A stretch of DNA of 64,000 nucleotides from Massilia atriviolacea. Lineage in GTDB: Bacteria > Pseudomonadota > Gammaproteobacteria > Burkholderiales > Burkholderiaceae_D. Both the position numbers and the translations under genes were made by a program. Position 1 is the stretch's first letter, and the number at the start of each line of letters is the position of its first letter. Location of the stretch: contig NZ_RXLQ01000013.1 in NCBI RefSeq assembly GCF_003953935.1, positions 62,001-126,000 on the forward strand. Reading direction: 5' to 3'. The notes beneath the pieces are model-generated. The model was not told where the DNA came from and ran no database searches. It was given only the letters and a program-made list of their open reading frames with translations. This document shows, piece after piece, positions 1 to 7,714 of the stretch.

Positions 1-466
1 ACAGCGGGATCTGGTTGATGATGGCCGAGCCGTCGACCAGCCAGCCGATCGCGCCCATGTCGGCCCACGACAGGGTCGGGTAATTGAAGATGCTCGAATA
101 CTTGGCCTTGCCCGAGTGCAGGGCGGCCAGCAGCTCGTCGCGCGAGACGCCCAGCGTTTCGGCCGCACTATACAGATACAGTCCGTGCCCGGCCTCGTCC
201 TGGATCTTGGCCAGCAGGATCGATTTGCGCTTGAGCGTGGGGGCGCGCGTGACCCAGTTGCCCTCGGGCAGCTGGCCGACGATCTCGGAATGCGCATGCT
301 GGGAAATCTGGCGGATCAGGGTCTTGCGGTAAGCCTCGGGCATCCAGTCCTTGGCTTCGATCTTGACGCCGGCATCGATGCGCGCCTGGAACTCGCGCTC
401 CTGCTCATCCATGTCCTCGGCGCTCTGGACTTTCTTGAGGCCGGTTTCTACGAGTTGTGCGTACAT
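1..466 (-). CDS. paaA: Phenylacetyl-CoA epoxidase subunit PaaA (N-terminal part, cut by window edge)
   Basis: Catalytic alpha subunit of the multicomponent 1,2-phenylacetyl-CoA epoxidase, a di-iron oxygenase that starts aerobic phenylacetate breakdown in the cytoplasm. About 155 residues are visible of a family length near 330, so the C-terminus lies beyond base 1. The protein begins [14 protein letters not shown] and contains the PaaA-typical stretches [21 protein letters not shown] and [19 protein letters not shown]; the latter carries Glu and His of the ferritin-like di-iron site. ATG is at 466. The divergent neighbour is the repressor paaX, so this is very likely the first gene of a paaABCDE-type operon controlled from the shared intergenic region. 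Recognition rests on conserved motifs; confidence is high. Confidence 0.93.
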   Translation of the reverse strand, partial: MYAQLVETGLKKVQSAEDMDEQEREFQARIDAGVKIEAKDWMPEAYRKTLIRQISQHAHSEIVGQLPEGNWVTRAPTLKRKSILLAKIQDEAGHGLYLYSAAETLGVSRDELLAALHSGKAKYSSIFNYPTLSWADMGAIGWLVDGSAIINQIPL

Positions 467-500
467 GGTGCTTCTCCCATTGCAAAGGCGATCGAGCGAT

Positions 501-560
501 AATACGATACGTAAAATCAGATGTACACAGTTTAATTGAGTCGTATTGTATATCCGTATC
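501..560. promoter_or_regulatory. Candidate PaaX operator between paaA and paaX
   Basis: The 201-bp divergent gap holds a nested inverted repeat: AATACGA at 501-507 faces TCGTATT at 541-547, and GATACG at 506-511 faces CGTATC at 555-560. The region is AT-rich against the GC-rich coding background. PaaX-family repressors bind imperfect palindromes in paa promoters and release on phenylacetyl-CoA; assigning this repeat to PaaX is inference from position. Confidence 0.5.
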
Positions 561-667
561 TCTTCAAGATCGAACCGATGGCAAAAAAACCATGCTGCGC
601 CCAACACGCGCTAAAGTAAACGGCTGCTTTGCTTGACAATCCCCCCACCGCGCCAGACCATGCATCC

Positions 668-1642
668 ATGAAACAACTTACCAGCACAGCATGGATCGCC
701 GACTTTCTCGCGAGCGATCCGCCCCGTTCCAAGTCGCTCGTGATGACCATATTCGGCGACGCCATCGCCCCGCACGGCGGCGCCATCTGGCTCGGCAGCC
801 TGATCGACCTGCTGGCGCCGTTCGGCGTCAACGACCGCCTGCTGCGCACCAGCGTGTTCCGCCTGGCGCAAGAGGGCTGGCTGGTGGCCAACCGCGACGG
901 CCGCCGCAGTTCCTACGCCATCCTGCCGCAGGCCCTGCCCCGCTTCGAGCGCGCCAACCGGCGTATTTACGCGCCGCTGGCCGCGCACTGGGACGGCAAC
1001 TGGACGCTGGTGCTCTCCGGCGCCGGCGGCATCGACGCGCCCGGGCGCGCACTGCTGCGCAAGGAGATGCTGTGGGAAGGCTACGCCATGATCGCGCCGG
1101 GCATGTTCGGGCACCCGGCCGGCGATGCGGCGGTGCTGGAAGAACTGCTGGCGCGCGTGGGCGTGAAGGACAAGCTGTTCGTCTGCCGCGCCAGCGCGCT
1201 GCCCGGCGTATCGGGCCGTCCGCTGCAAGACCTGGTGCACGAGGGCTGGGACCTGTCGGGCGTGATCGCCGGCTACCGCCATTTCATCGAGCGCTTTGCG
1301 CCCTTGCTGGCCTTGCTCGACGCCGGCGCCGGCGCCGATGCCGCGCCGGCCCCGCAGCAAGCCTTCGTGATCCGCACGCTGCTGGTCCACGCCTACCGCC
1401 GCGTGCAGCTGCACGACCCGATGCTGCCGATCGAACTGCTGCCCGATCCCTGGCCCGGCAGCAGCGCCTATGAGCTGGCGCGCGCGGTCTATGCGCGTAC
1501 CTACGCGGGCGCGGAAACGCACATCATGGACACCCTCAAACGCGAGGACGAGCGCACGCCGCGGCTCGATGCCGGCTTCTTCCAGCGCTTCGGCGGGCTG
1601 GCCGGACAAGCGCCGGGAAATGTAAAACCCGCCGTGCGATAG
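668..1642 (+). CDS. paaX: PaaX family phenylacetate-responsive transcriptional repressor
   Basis: GntR-like winged-helix repressor of phenylacetate catabolism, normally relieved by phenylacetyl-CoA. The 324-residue product matches the usual PaaX length (about 300-320). The N-terminal DNA-binding part contains KSLVMTIFGDAIAPHGG and the wing-helix stretch DRLLRTSVFRLAQEGWL, which are strongly PaaX-like, followed by the PaaX central and C-terminal domains. I chose ATG 668 (MKQLTSTAWI) because conservation begins there; an in-frame TTG at 629 would add 13 unlikely residues. It is divergent from paaA, the standard arrangement for autoregulation and control of the paa operon. Confidence 0.92.
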   Translation: MKQLTSTAWIADFLASDPPRSKSLVMTIFGDAIAPHGGAIWLGSLIDLLAPFGVNDRLLRTSVFRLAQEGWLVANRDGRRSSYAILPQALPRFERANRRIYAPLAAHWDGNWTLVLSGAGGIDAPGRALLRKEMLWEGYAMIAPGMFGHPAGDAAVLEELLARVGVKDKLFVCRASALPGVSGRPLQDLVHEGWDLSGVIAGYRHFIERFAPLLALLDAGAGADAAPAPQQAFVIRTLLVHAYRRVQLHDPMLPIELLPDPWPGSSAYELARAVYARTYAGAETHIMDTLKREDERTPRLDAGFFQRFGGLAGQAPGNVKPAVR

Positions 1643-1735
1643 CGGCGCTACAATTACACGAAACTTTGGCGCGGACAAGCGGCTACAATGGGTCGCACGT
1701 CCCTCAGATATATTAAAAAAAACTCGGAGACTGTC

Positions 1736-2821
1736 ATGCAACGTCGTAGCTTCATCACCACCAGCGCGCTCGGCGCGACGGCCGGCGTCATCGCCACGCC
1801 GGCGTTCGCGCAGATTAACCCGGAAGTCAAATGGCGCCTGGCGTCGAGCTTTCCCAAGTCGCTCGACACCATCTTCGGGGCGGCCGAAGCGTTCACCAAG
1901 CGCGTGGCGCAGCTGACCGGCGGGCGCTTCCAGATCCGCCAGTTCGCCGCCGGCGACATCGTGCCGGGATTGCAGGTGATGGATGCGGTGCAGGCGGGGA
2001 CGGTGGAGATGGGGCACACGCCGTCGTACTACTACTTCGGCAAGGACCCCACCTTCGCCTTCGATTGCGCGGTGCCGTTCGGGCTCACCTCGCGCCAGCA
2101 GACCGCCTGGTTCGACCAGGGCGGCGGGCGCGACCTGATGCGCGATTTTTTCAAGGGCTACGGCATCGTCAACTTCATGGCCGGGAACACCGGCACGCAG
2201 ATGGGCGGCTGGTACCGCAAGGAGATCAAGTCGCTGGCCGACGTCAAGGGCATGAAGATCCGGATCGCCGGATTCGCCGGCCGCGTGATGGAACGCATGG
2301 GCGCGGTGCCGCAGCAGATTCCGGCCGGCGACGTCTATGCGGCGCTCGAAAAAGGCACGATCGACGCGGCCGAGTGGGTCGGTCCCTACGACGACGAAAA
2401 GCTGGGCCTGGCCAAGGTGGCGCCGCACTACTACACGCCGGGCTGGTGGGAAGCGGGACCGCAGCTGTCGTTCTACATCAACATCAAGGAATGGGAAAAG
2501 CTGCCCGCGCAGTACAAGGCGGCGGTGGAGGCGGCCAGCTTCGAGTGCCACGTGACGATGCAGGCGGCCTACGACACCAGGAACCCGGCCGCGCTGGCGC
2601 GCCTGATGAAGAACGGCGCCAGGCTGCACACGTTTTCGAAGGCGATCATGGACGAGGCCTACAAGATCTCGACCGCCGTCATGGAAGAGGAAGCGGCAAA
2701 GAACGCCAGGTTCAAAAAAGTGTACGAACCGTGGAAGCGGTTCCGACAGGACCAGAACATGTGGGCGTCGGTATCGGAGCAGACGATGCAGAATTATCTG
2801 ATTTCGATAGGACGGAAGTAA
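1736..2821 (+). CDS. TRAP transporter substrate-binding protein, DctP/TakP-like (copy 1)
   Basis: Periplasmic solute-binding protein of the TRAP (DctP) superfamily, 361 residues. It starts MQRRSFITTSALGA, a twin-arginine signal (RRSFI) with an Ala-rich h-region and a cleavage site near ATPAFAQ. The body carries family features: WRLASSFPKSLDTIFG, GMKIRIAGFAGRVMERMG (the DctP helix-strand hinge with the carboxylate-binding Arg) and AAEWVGPYDDEKLG. The closest named type is the 2-oxoacid/monocarboxylate binders (TakP group); the substrate is not determinable. No DctQ/DctM membrane subunits are adjacent, so it is an orphan binder here. A close paralogue lies at 6438-7523 on the other strand. Start ATG 1736 is preceded by CTCGGAGACTGTC, a usable ribosome site. 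Confidence 0.88.
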   Translation: MQRRSFITTSALGATAGVIATPAFAQINPEVKWRLASSFPKSLDTIFGAAEAFTKRVAQLTGGRFQIRQFAAGDIVPGLQVMDAVQAGTVEMGHTPSYYYFGKDPTFAFDCAVPFGLTSRQQTAWFDQGGGRDLMRDFFKGYGIVNFMAGNTGTQMGGWYRKEIKSLADVKGMKIRIAGFAGRVMERMGAVPQQIPAGDVYAALEKGTIDAAEWVGPYDDEKLGLAKVAPHYYTPGWWEAGPQLSFYINIKEWEKLPAQYKAAVEAASFECHVTMQAAYDTRNPAALARLMKNGARLHTFSKAIMDEAYKISTAVMEEEAAKNARFKKVYEPWKRFRQDQNMWASVSEQTMQNYLISIGRK

Positions 2822-2921
2822 TGCGGAGTCATTTGAGCCAGGTCAAACGAATCGCCTGGCGCATTTGATACCTTCGATACAAGCGACCCTGCCTGGGTAA
2901 ATGCTTAACGGGGACAAACAT

Positions 2922-3182
2922 ATGAATGGCATCTATTTTTCCTGCGCCGAAGTGACGAGCCTGAGCCCGCACGGCTTCTGGCTGCAGTGTGGCGAGGAGG
3001 AGCTGTACTTGCCGTTTGTCGAGTTTCCCCTGTTCGAACACGCGACGGTGGCGCAGATCTGCCGGGTCAAGTGCGTGAGCACCGGGCGCGTGTACTGGCC
3101 GGAGCTGGACGTCGACCTGGCGCTGGAAGCGATCCGCAACCCGATGGCGTTCTCGCGCGACAGCATGAATTACGATTGCTGA
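2922..3182 (+). CDS. DUF2442 domain-containing protein
   Basis: Small cytoplasmic protein of 86 residues. The core SPHGFWLQCGEEELYLPF, the mid-region FPLFEHATVAQICRV and the tail VYWPELDVDLALEAIRNP match the DUF2442 pattern (the WPELDVDL end is diagnostic). DUF2442 proteins are often found with DUF4160 partners in toxin-antitoxin-like pairs, but no DUF4160 gene is adjacent. I chose ATG 2922 over ATG 2901, which would add seven residues outside the conserved domain. Function is unknown. Confidence 0.8.
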   Translation: MNGIYFSCAEVTSLSPHGFWLQCGEEELYLPFVEFPLFEHATVAQICRVKCVSTGRVYWPELDVDLALEAIRNPMAFSRDSMNYDC

Positions 3183-3245
3183 GCCGACCCGCCGGCGCCG
3201 CTTGCGGGCGGCGGCCGGCCCAAACGGCGCCCGCCACGGCCCCTG

Positions 3246-3650
3246 CTACAGGTGGCGCGTTTCCGCTGGCACATTCCACCAGGCATTGTTCAGCCCATCC
3301 GCATACTTCACGGGCGCCGCGATCAATTCGTCGGGCGTCGCATCGTCGAGGGTCGCCACATTGATCGACACGAAGGCCCCGCCGATCTGTTCCACATAGC
3401 CGCGTCCGAACGGGCGCACGCCGCACTGCCTGCAAAACAGGTGGTGCCCGCTCCTGGTGTTGAACTGGTAATCGCTGAGCTGGTCCTCGCCGGCCAGCAG
3501 GCGAAACGCCTCCGGCTTGACGGTCAGGTTCCAGGCCCGCGTCTTGCGGCAGATCGAGCAGTTGCACTTGCCGGTGCCCTGGCTGAGGTCGATATCGGCT
3601 TGGTAGCGCACCGCGCCGCAGTGGCAGCTGCCGTGATAGGTCTTTTGCAT
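3246..3650 (-). CDS. GFA family zinc-binding protein
   Basis: Member of the GFA (glutathione-dependent formaldehyde-activating enzyme-like) fold family, 134 residues, normal length. The zinc-binding cysteines are all present: [20 protein letters not shown] and [14 protein letters not shown]. Most GFA-family proteins have no proven enzymatic role, so only the fold is assigned. The start [12 protein letters not shown] at 3650 is preceded by GAAGGAGAACAGCG on the coding strand, a good ribosome site. It stands alone between DUF2442 and the carboxypeptidase gene. Confidence 0.88.
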   Translation of the reverse strand: MQKTYHGSCHCGAVRYQADIDLSQGTGKCNCSICRKTRAWNLTVKPEAFRLLAGEDQLSDYQFNTRSGHHLFCRQCGVRPFGRGYVEQIGGAFVSINVATLDDATPDELIAAPVKYADGLNNAWWNVPAETRHL

Positions 3651-3799
3651 CGCTGTTCTCCTTCGCTGTTTTCAAAGCATCAGGGTAAGCCTCAATCAGG
3701 GCGCTTTTCGCCCTGTTAACCGTGTTTAATCCGAAGGCGTATCATGACGCCTCGCGCCGAAAGCGGTCGCACCACTCATTCACCAGCCAGGGACACATC

Positions 3800-4930
3800 A
3801 TGTCTATCAAAATCAGCAGCCAGTTCGACGCTGGCGCCATCGACATCGTCAGCGCCACCAGCGCCTCCTCGATCGACCTGAACATCCGGCGCGACTCGCA
3901 CGCCGACATCAGCCAGTGGTTCTATTTCCGCCTCCAGGGCGCGCAGGGCCAGGCCTGCACGATGCGCTTCCTGAACGCCGGCAAAAGCGCCTATCCGGCC
4001 GGCTGGGAAGGCTACCAGGCCATGGCCAGCTACGACCGCGTGGAATGGTTCCGGGTGCCGACCAGCTTCGACGGCGAGGTGATGACGATTTCCCACGCGC
4101 CCGAGATGGACAGCGTCTACTACGCCTACTTCGAGCCCTACTCGTGGGAACGCCACCTCGAACTGCTGGACCGCGCGCAGCTCTCGGAACAGGTGCGCAT
4201 GCTCGACCTGGGCAGCACGGTCGAAGGGCGCGACATGAACGTGCTGGCGATCGGCGACCCGGCGGCGAAGAAGACAGTCTGGGTCATCGCGCGCCAGCAT
4301 CCGGGCGAAACCATGGCCGAGTGGTTCGTCGAGGGCATGCTCGACGCCCTGCTCGACCCGGCCGACGCCTTCGGGCGCCAGCTGCTCAAGGAAGCGGTGT
4401 TCTACGTGGTGCCGAACATGAATCCGGACGGCTCGGTGCATGGCAACCTGCGCACCAACGCGGCAGGCGCCAACCTGAACCGCGAGTGGAATACGCCGAC
4501 CATGGAGCGCAGCCCCGAAGTATTCGTGGTCAAGGACAAGATGAAGGAAACCGGCTGCGACCTGTTCCTCGACGTGCATGGCGATGAAGGCTTGCCTTAT
4601 GTGTTCGTGGCCGGCAGCGAATCGCTGCCGGGCTTCACCCCGGCCCAGGCGGCGCAGCAGAAGCGCTTTTCGGACGACTTCAAGATCGCCAGCCCGGACT
4701 TCCAGGACGTGCATGGCTACGGCGATTCGCCCTACACCGACGAAACCCTGACCATGGGTTCGCCGCACATCACGCACGCCTTCGGCTGCCTGTCGCTGAC
4801 CCTGGAGTTGCCGTTCAAGGACAACGCCAACGACCCCGATCCGGTCTGCGGCTGGGACGGCGCGCGCAGCGCACGCCTTGGCGCCGCCGTGCTGCAACCG
4901 ATCTTGCAAGCGCTGCGCCACCCTGCCTGA
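3800..4930 (+). CDS. M14-family carboxypeptidase (cytosolic carboxypeptidase-like)
   Basis: Zinc carboxypeptidase of peptidase family M14, AGBL/CCP-like branch, 376 residues without signal peptide, so probably cytoplasmic. An N-terminal beta-rich domain (residues about 1-130, with FYFRLQGAQGQ) precedes the catalytic domain. Zinc ligands are visible in RQHPGETMAEW (His, Glu) and FLDVHGDEGLPYVF (His); the Arg/Asn substrate-binding set is in NMNPDGSVHGNLR and GANLNREW; the catalytic Glu is in SLTLELPFKD. ATG 3800 was chosen because the conserved N-terminal domain starts there. Bacterial members of this branch act on peptides with unknown physiological targets. Confidence 0.87.
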   Translation: MSIKISSQFDAGAIDIVSATSASSIDLNIRRDSHADISQWFYFRLQGAQGQACTMRFLNAGKSAYPAGWEGYQAMASYDRVEWFRVPTSFDGEVMTISHAPEMDSVYYAYFEPYSWERHLELLDRAQLSEQVRMLDLGSTVEGRDMNVLAIGDPAAKKTVWVIARQHPGETMAEWFVEGMLDALLDPADAFGRQLLKEAVFYVVPNMNPDGSVHGNLRTNAAGANLNREWNTPTMERSPEVFVVKDKMKETGCDLFLDVHGDEGLPYVFVAGSESLPGFTPAQAAQQKRFSDDFKIASPDFQDVHGYGDSPYTDETLTMGSPHITHAFGCLSLTLELPFKDNANDPDPVCGWDGARSARLGAAVLQPILQALRHPA

Positions 4931-4963
4931 CCCGATACCGCTTTTCATCATTGCTTCGTTTTT

Positions 4964-4999
4964 TTGATTCACATCAACGATTTTGTTGAGGTCAATCAA
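4964..4999 (+). promoter_or_regulatory. Two tandem FNR/ANR-type boxes upstream of ompW
   Basis: TTGATTCACATCAA at 4964-4977 is a perfect match to the FNR consensus TTGAT-N4-ATCAA. A second site, TTGAGGTCAATCAA at 4986-4999, differs at one position. Their centres are 22 bp apart, two helical turns. TAAACT at 5000-5005 could serve as -10 element, which would place the first box near -41.5, the class II activating position, and the second over the core promoter. This suggests oxygen-dependent control of ompW. Confidence 0.7.
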
Positions 5000-5043
5000 T
5001 AAACTTCAGTCATACCCAATGACAAACGAAGAAGGATGTTGTG

Positions 5044-5658
5044 ATGAAGAGCAAATTGTTAGCAGCAGTAGCAGTCAGCATGCTGGGCCTGGTCGCCGTT
5101 GAAGCTCAGGCGCAAGATGGACAATGGCTGGTGCGCGCGCGCGCCGCGCACCTGAATCCGGCCGACAAGTCGACCCCGGTGGCCGGGGTGGGCGCATCGG
5201 ACCGCATCTCGGTGTCCGACAAGACGATTCCGGAATTCGATGTCAGCTATTTCTTCACGCCGAACCTGGCGGCCGAACTGGTGCTGACCTATCCGCAAAA
5301 ACATGATGTGATGCTCGACGGCGCCAAGATCGGCACCTTCAAGCACCTGCCGCCCAGCCTGCTGGCGCAGTACCACTTCAACCCGATCGGGCAGTTCAAG
5401 CCTTACCTGGGCGCCGGTATCAACTACACGCGCATCTCGAAGGTCAAACTGCTCAACGGCGCGGGCAATCTGGAGAACGACAGCGTGGGACTGGCCTTCC
5501 AGGCCGGCGTGGATTACAGGATCGATAAAAACTGGTCGCTCAACCTGGACGTCAAGCGCATCAACATCCGCAGCGATGTGACGATCGCCGGCGTCAAGGC
5601 CAGCACCGTCAAGGTCGATCCGGTCCTGATCGCCGTCGGCGTCGGTTACCGCTTCTGA
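5044..5658 (+). CDS. ompW: OmpW family outer membrane protein
   Basis: Small eight-stranded beta-barrel of the outer membrane, 204 residues including a signal peptide (MKSKLLAAVAVSMLGLVAVEAQA, cut before QDGQW). OmpW features are DISVSDKTIPEFDVSYFFTPN-like strands, NLAAELVLTYPQ, GTFKHLPPSLLAQYHF, FKPYLGAGINYT and the terminal VDPVLIAVGVGYRF ending in Phe, the outer-membrane insertion signal. ATG 5044 has AAGGA seven bases upstream; GTG 5041 directly before it is the alternative. The upstream FNR boxes fit the known anaerobic regulation of ompW in enterobacteria. OmpW channels small hydrophobic compounds. Confidence 0.92.
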   Translation: MKSKLLAAVAVSMLGLVAVEAQAQDGQWLVRARAAHLNPADKSTPVAGVGASDRISVSDKTIPEFDVSYFFTPNLAAELVLTYPQKHDVMLDGAKIGTFKHLPPSLLAQYHFNPIGQFKPYLGAGINYTRISKVKLLNGAGNLENDSVGLAFQAGVDYRIDKNWSLNLDVKRINIRSDVTIAGVKASTVKVDPVLIAVGVGYRF

Positions 5659-5718
5659 TCGACGTGAAGGGGGCGCCCGCCAGGGCGCCGCGCAGGACGC
5701 CCTGCGCGGCGTTCGCGC

Positions 5719-6366
5719 TCAGCGCAGATTGGCCTGCGGCTTGTCCTTGAGTTCATTGACGGCCGCCAGGATCTCCGACTCGTTGTATCCGCCGAAGCGC
5801 CGGTATCCCACATACGTGAGCGGATAGCCGCTGCCCGCAAGCGAATTGTAGGCCATCAAGCCGGCTTCCGACTCCTCGACGTCGACATCCTCGAAGGGGA
5901 TGTTCTTTTCCTGGAACAATTCACGCTGCGCCTTGCAGTAGCCGCACCATTTGGTCCCGTACAACACGACCCTGGGCTTGTCCTGCTCGTCGAAATGAGC
6001 GGACAGGGCGATGCGCTCGCGCCGCGTCAGCGCATCCTTGCCCAGCACCTCGCCGAGCATGCCGGCCAGCTTGTGCACATCGTCGCCGACGGTGCGCTGC
6101 TTGCCGGCGATGACGGTCGGCATGGCGTTCACCCCGTATTTTCTGTCCGGCTCGCTCAGGATCACTTCCTGGAAGCCGATCACGCGCTTTTTCAGCTCGG
6201 TGCGGACCTTGTCGCACGGCTCGCCGCAGTCGGCGCTGGTAAACAGCATCACGGCCGGCTTGCCGTCCTTGTCGAAGGAGCCGCCGCCGTTGCCGCCGAG
6301 GCGGCCGGTTTTGTAGGCATACAGGGCGCCGCCGGCAACCAGGGCGAGGAAGAGAATTCGTTTCAT
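5719..6366 (-). CDS. Membrane-anchored or secreted tandem thioredoxin/glutaredoxin-like protein
   Basis: 215-residue redox protein. The N-terminus MKRILFLALVAGGALYAYKTG is a membrane anchor or uncleaved signal. A first thioredoxin-like half (residues about 35-105) has VMLFTSADCGEPCDKVRTELKKR, a degenerate CxxxC site, and a cis-Pro loop NAMPTVIAG. A second glutaredoxin-like half has LYGTKWCGYCKAQRELFQEKNIPFEDVDVE with the classical CGYC motif and a cis-Pro equivalent in SGYPLTYVG. Two fused glutaredoxin-type halves of this kind occur in Burkholderiales as glutaredoxin family proteins; the target is unknown. The start at 6366 was taken because the anchor begins there. It is followed on the same strand by nothing obviously related. 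Confidence 0.78.
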   Translation of the reverse strand: MKRILFLALVAGGALYAYKTGRLGGNGGGSFDKDGKPAVMLFTSADCGEPCDKVRTELKKRVIGFQEVILSEPDRKYGVNAMPTVIAGKQRTVGDDVHKLAGMLGEVLGKDALTRRERIALSAHFDEQDKPRVVLYGTKWCGYCKAQRELFQEKNIPFEDVDVEESEAGLMAYNSLAGSGYPLTYVGYRRFGGYNESEILAAVNELKDKPQANLR

Positions 6367-6385
6367 GATTGTTTTGTCAGATAGC

Positions 6386-6421
6386 GCATCCCGCCGTGCG
6401 CGCGAAGCGGTGACGGGATGC
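6386..6421 (-). other. Hairpin downstream of the second TRAP binding-protein gene
   Basis: GCATCCCG at 6386-6393 pairs with CGGGATGC at 6414-6421 around a GC-rich 20-base loop. It lies 16 bases past the stop of the minus-strand TRAP gene but lacks a U-run on that strand, so it may only stabilise mRNA ends. Confidence 0.4.
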
Positions 6422-6437
6422 TTTACTTTACTTGAGC

Positions 6438-7523
6438 TTACTTGCGGCCGGCCTTGATCATGTAATCGAGCATGGCCGCTTCCGACACCGAGGCCCACAT
6501 GTTCTGGTCCTGGCGGAATCGCTTCCACGGCTCGTAGATGGTCTTGAACTTGGCGTTCTTGGCCGCTTCCTCGTTCATCACGTCCTGCGCCGCCTTGTAG
6601 CAGCCATCCATGATGTCTTTCGAGAAGGTACGCAGCTTGACGCCGTTCTTCATCAGGCGCGCCAGCGCGGCCGGGTTCTTGGCGTCGTACTCGGCCTGCA
6701 TGCCGATGTGCGCTTCATACGTGGCGCATTCGAGCGCGGCCTGGTATTCCTTGGGCAGCTTTTCCCATTCCTTGATGCCGACGTAGAAGGAGAAGCTCGC
6801 GCCCGCTTCCCACCAGCCCGGCGCGTAGTAATACGGCGCCACCTTGTAGAAGCCCAGTTTTTCGTCATCGTAGGGACCGACCCATTCGGCCGCGTCGATC
6901 GTGCCTTTTTCCAGCGCGGGATAAATGTCGCCGCCGGCCAGTTGCTGCGGCACCAGGCCCAGGCGCTCCAACACCTTGCCCGCAAAACCGCCGACGCGCA
7001 TCTTGGTGCCCTTCAGGTCCGCCACGGACTTGATTTCTTTGCGGAACCAGCCGCCCATCTGGGTGCCGGAATTGCCGCCCAGGAAGTTGACGATGCCATA
7101 GCCCTTGAAGAAATTGCGCGTCAGTTCGCGTCCGCCGCCTTCCTGGTACCAGGCGGTATGCTGGCGCGAGGTCAGGCCGAACGGGACCGCGCAGTCGAAG
7201 GCGAAGGTGGCGTCCTTGCCGAAGTAGTAGTAGGACGCGCTGTGGCCGATTTCCACAGTGCCGGCCTGGACCGCGTCGAGCACCTGCAGGCCGGGGACGA
7301 TTTCGCCGGCCGCGAACGAGCGGATATTGAATTTGCCACCGGTCAGCTCGGACACGCGCTTGGTCAGGATATCGGCCGCGCCGAAAATGGTGTCCAGGGA
7401 TTTGGGAAAGCTGCTGGCGAGGCGCCAGTTGATGGTCGGTTGCGACTGGGCCAGCGCCGGTGCGGCGACGACGCCGGCCGCAGCGCCGACTGCCGCTTTT
7501 GTAATGAAGGAACGACGTTCCAT
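6438..7523 (-). CDS. TRAP transporter substrate-binding protein, DctP/TakP-like (copy 2)
   Basis: 361 residues, the same length as copy 1 at 1736 and closely similar throughout (shared WRLASSFPKSLDTIFGAA, DCAVPFGLTSRQ, AAEWVGPYDDEKLG, YEPWKRFRQDQNMWASVSE). It starts MERRSFITKAAVGAAAG, a Tat-type signal with cleavage near APALAQS. Differences cluster in the ligand-contact region (for example IRIAGFAGRVMERMGAV in copy 1 against MRVGGFAGKVLERLGLV here), so the two may bind different organic acids. It likewise has no adjacent DctQ/DctM. Start ATG 7523 is preceded by AGGAGACACAGACAT. Most likely the product of an old gene duplication, since the copies are in opposite orientation 4 kb apart. Confidence 0.88.
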   Translation of the reverse strand: MERRSFITKAAVGAAAGVVAAPALAQSQPTINWRLASSFPKSLDTIFGAADILTKRVSELTGGKFNIRSFAAGEIVPGLQVLDAVQAGTVEIGHSASYYYFGKDATFAFDCAVPFGLTSRQHTAWYQEGGGRELTRNFFKGYGIVNFLGGNSGTQMGGWFRKEIKSVADLKGTKMRVGGFAGKVLERLGLVPQQLAGGDIYPALEKGTIDAAEWVGPYDDEKLGFYKVAPYYYAPGWWEAGASFSFYVGIKEWEKLPKEYQAALECATYEAHIGMQAEYDAKNPAALARLMKNGVKLRTFSKDIMDGCYKAAQDVMNEEAAKNAKFKTIYEPWKRFRQDQNMWASVSEAAMLDYMIKAGRK

Positions 7524-7714
7524 ATGTCTGTGTCTCCTGAAGGGTTTACGTCACGGAAATACCACCAGTGTCATGGTGCCTGGGCTAGTGTATTTGCGTC
7601 TAGGCAAGCTGGCAACGTCTTTTATCTTACGGGAGCCTTACAGGGTCGTGCGGAGAATGCGGAAGGGGCTCGGCGTGGGCGCGACGGCCCACGCGCAGAA
7701 GAGAACGAGGCCGC

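Noticed and set aside
611-2629. Very long open frame on the minus strand opposite paaX and the TRAP gene
   Set aside because: Arg/His/Ala-rich shadow of GC-rich coding sequence on the other strand; it overlaps two well-recognised genes completely.
5640-5718. Terminator after ompW
   Set aside because: The GC-rich inverted segments near 5670-5700 are short and have no T-run, so no call was made.
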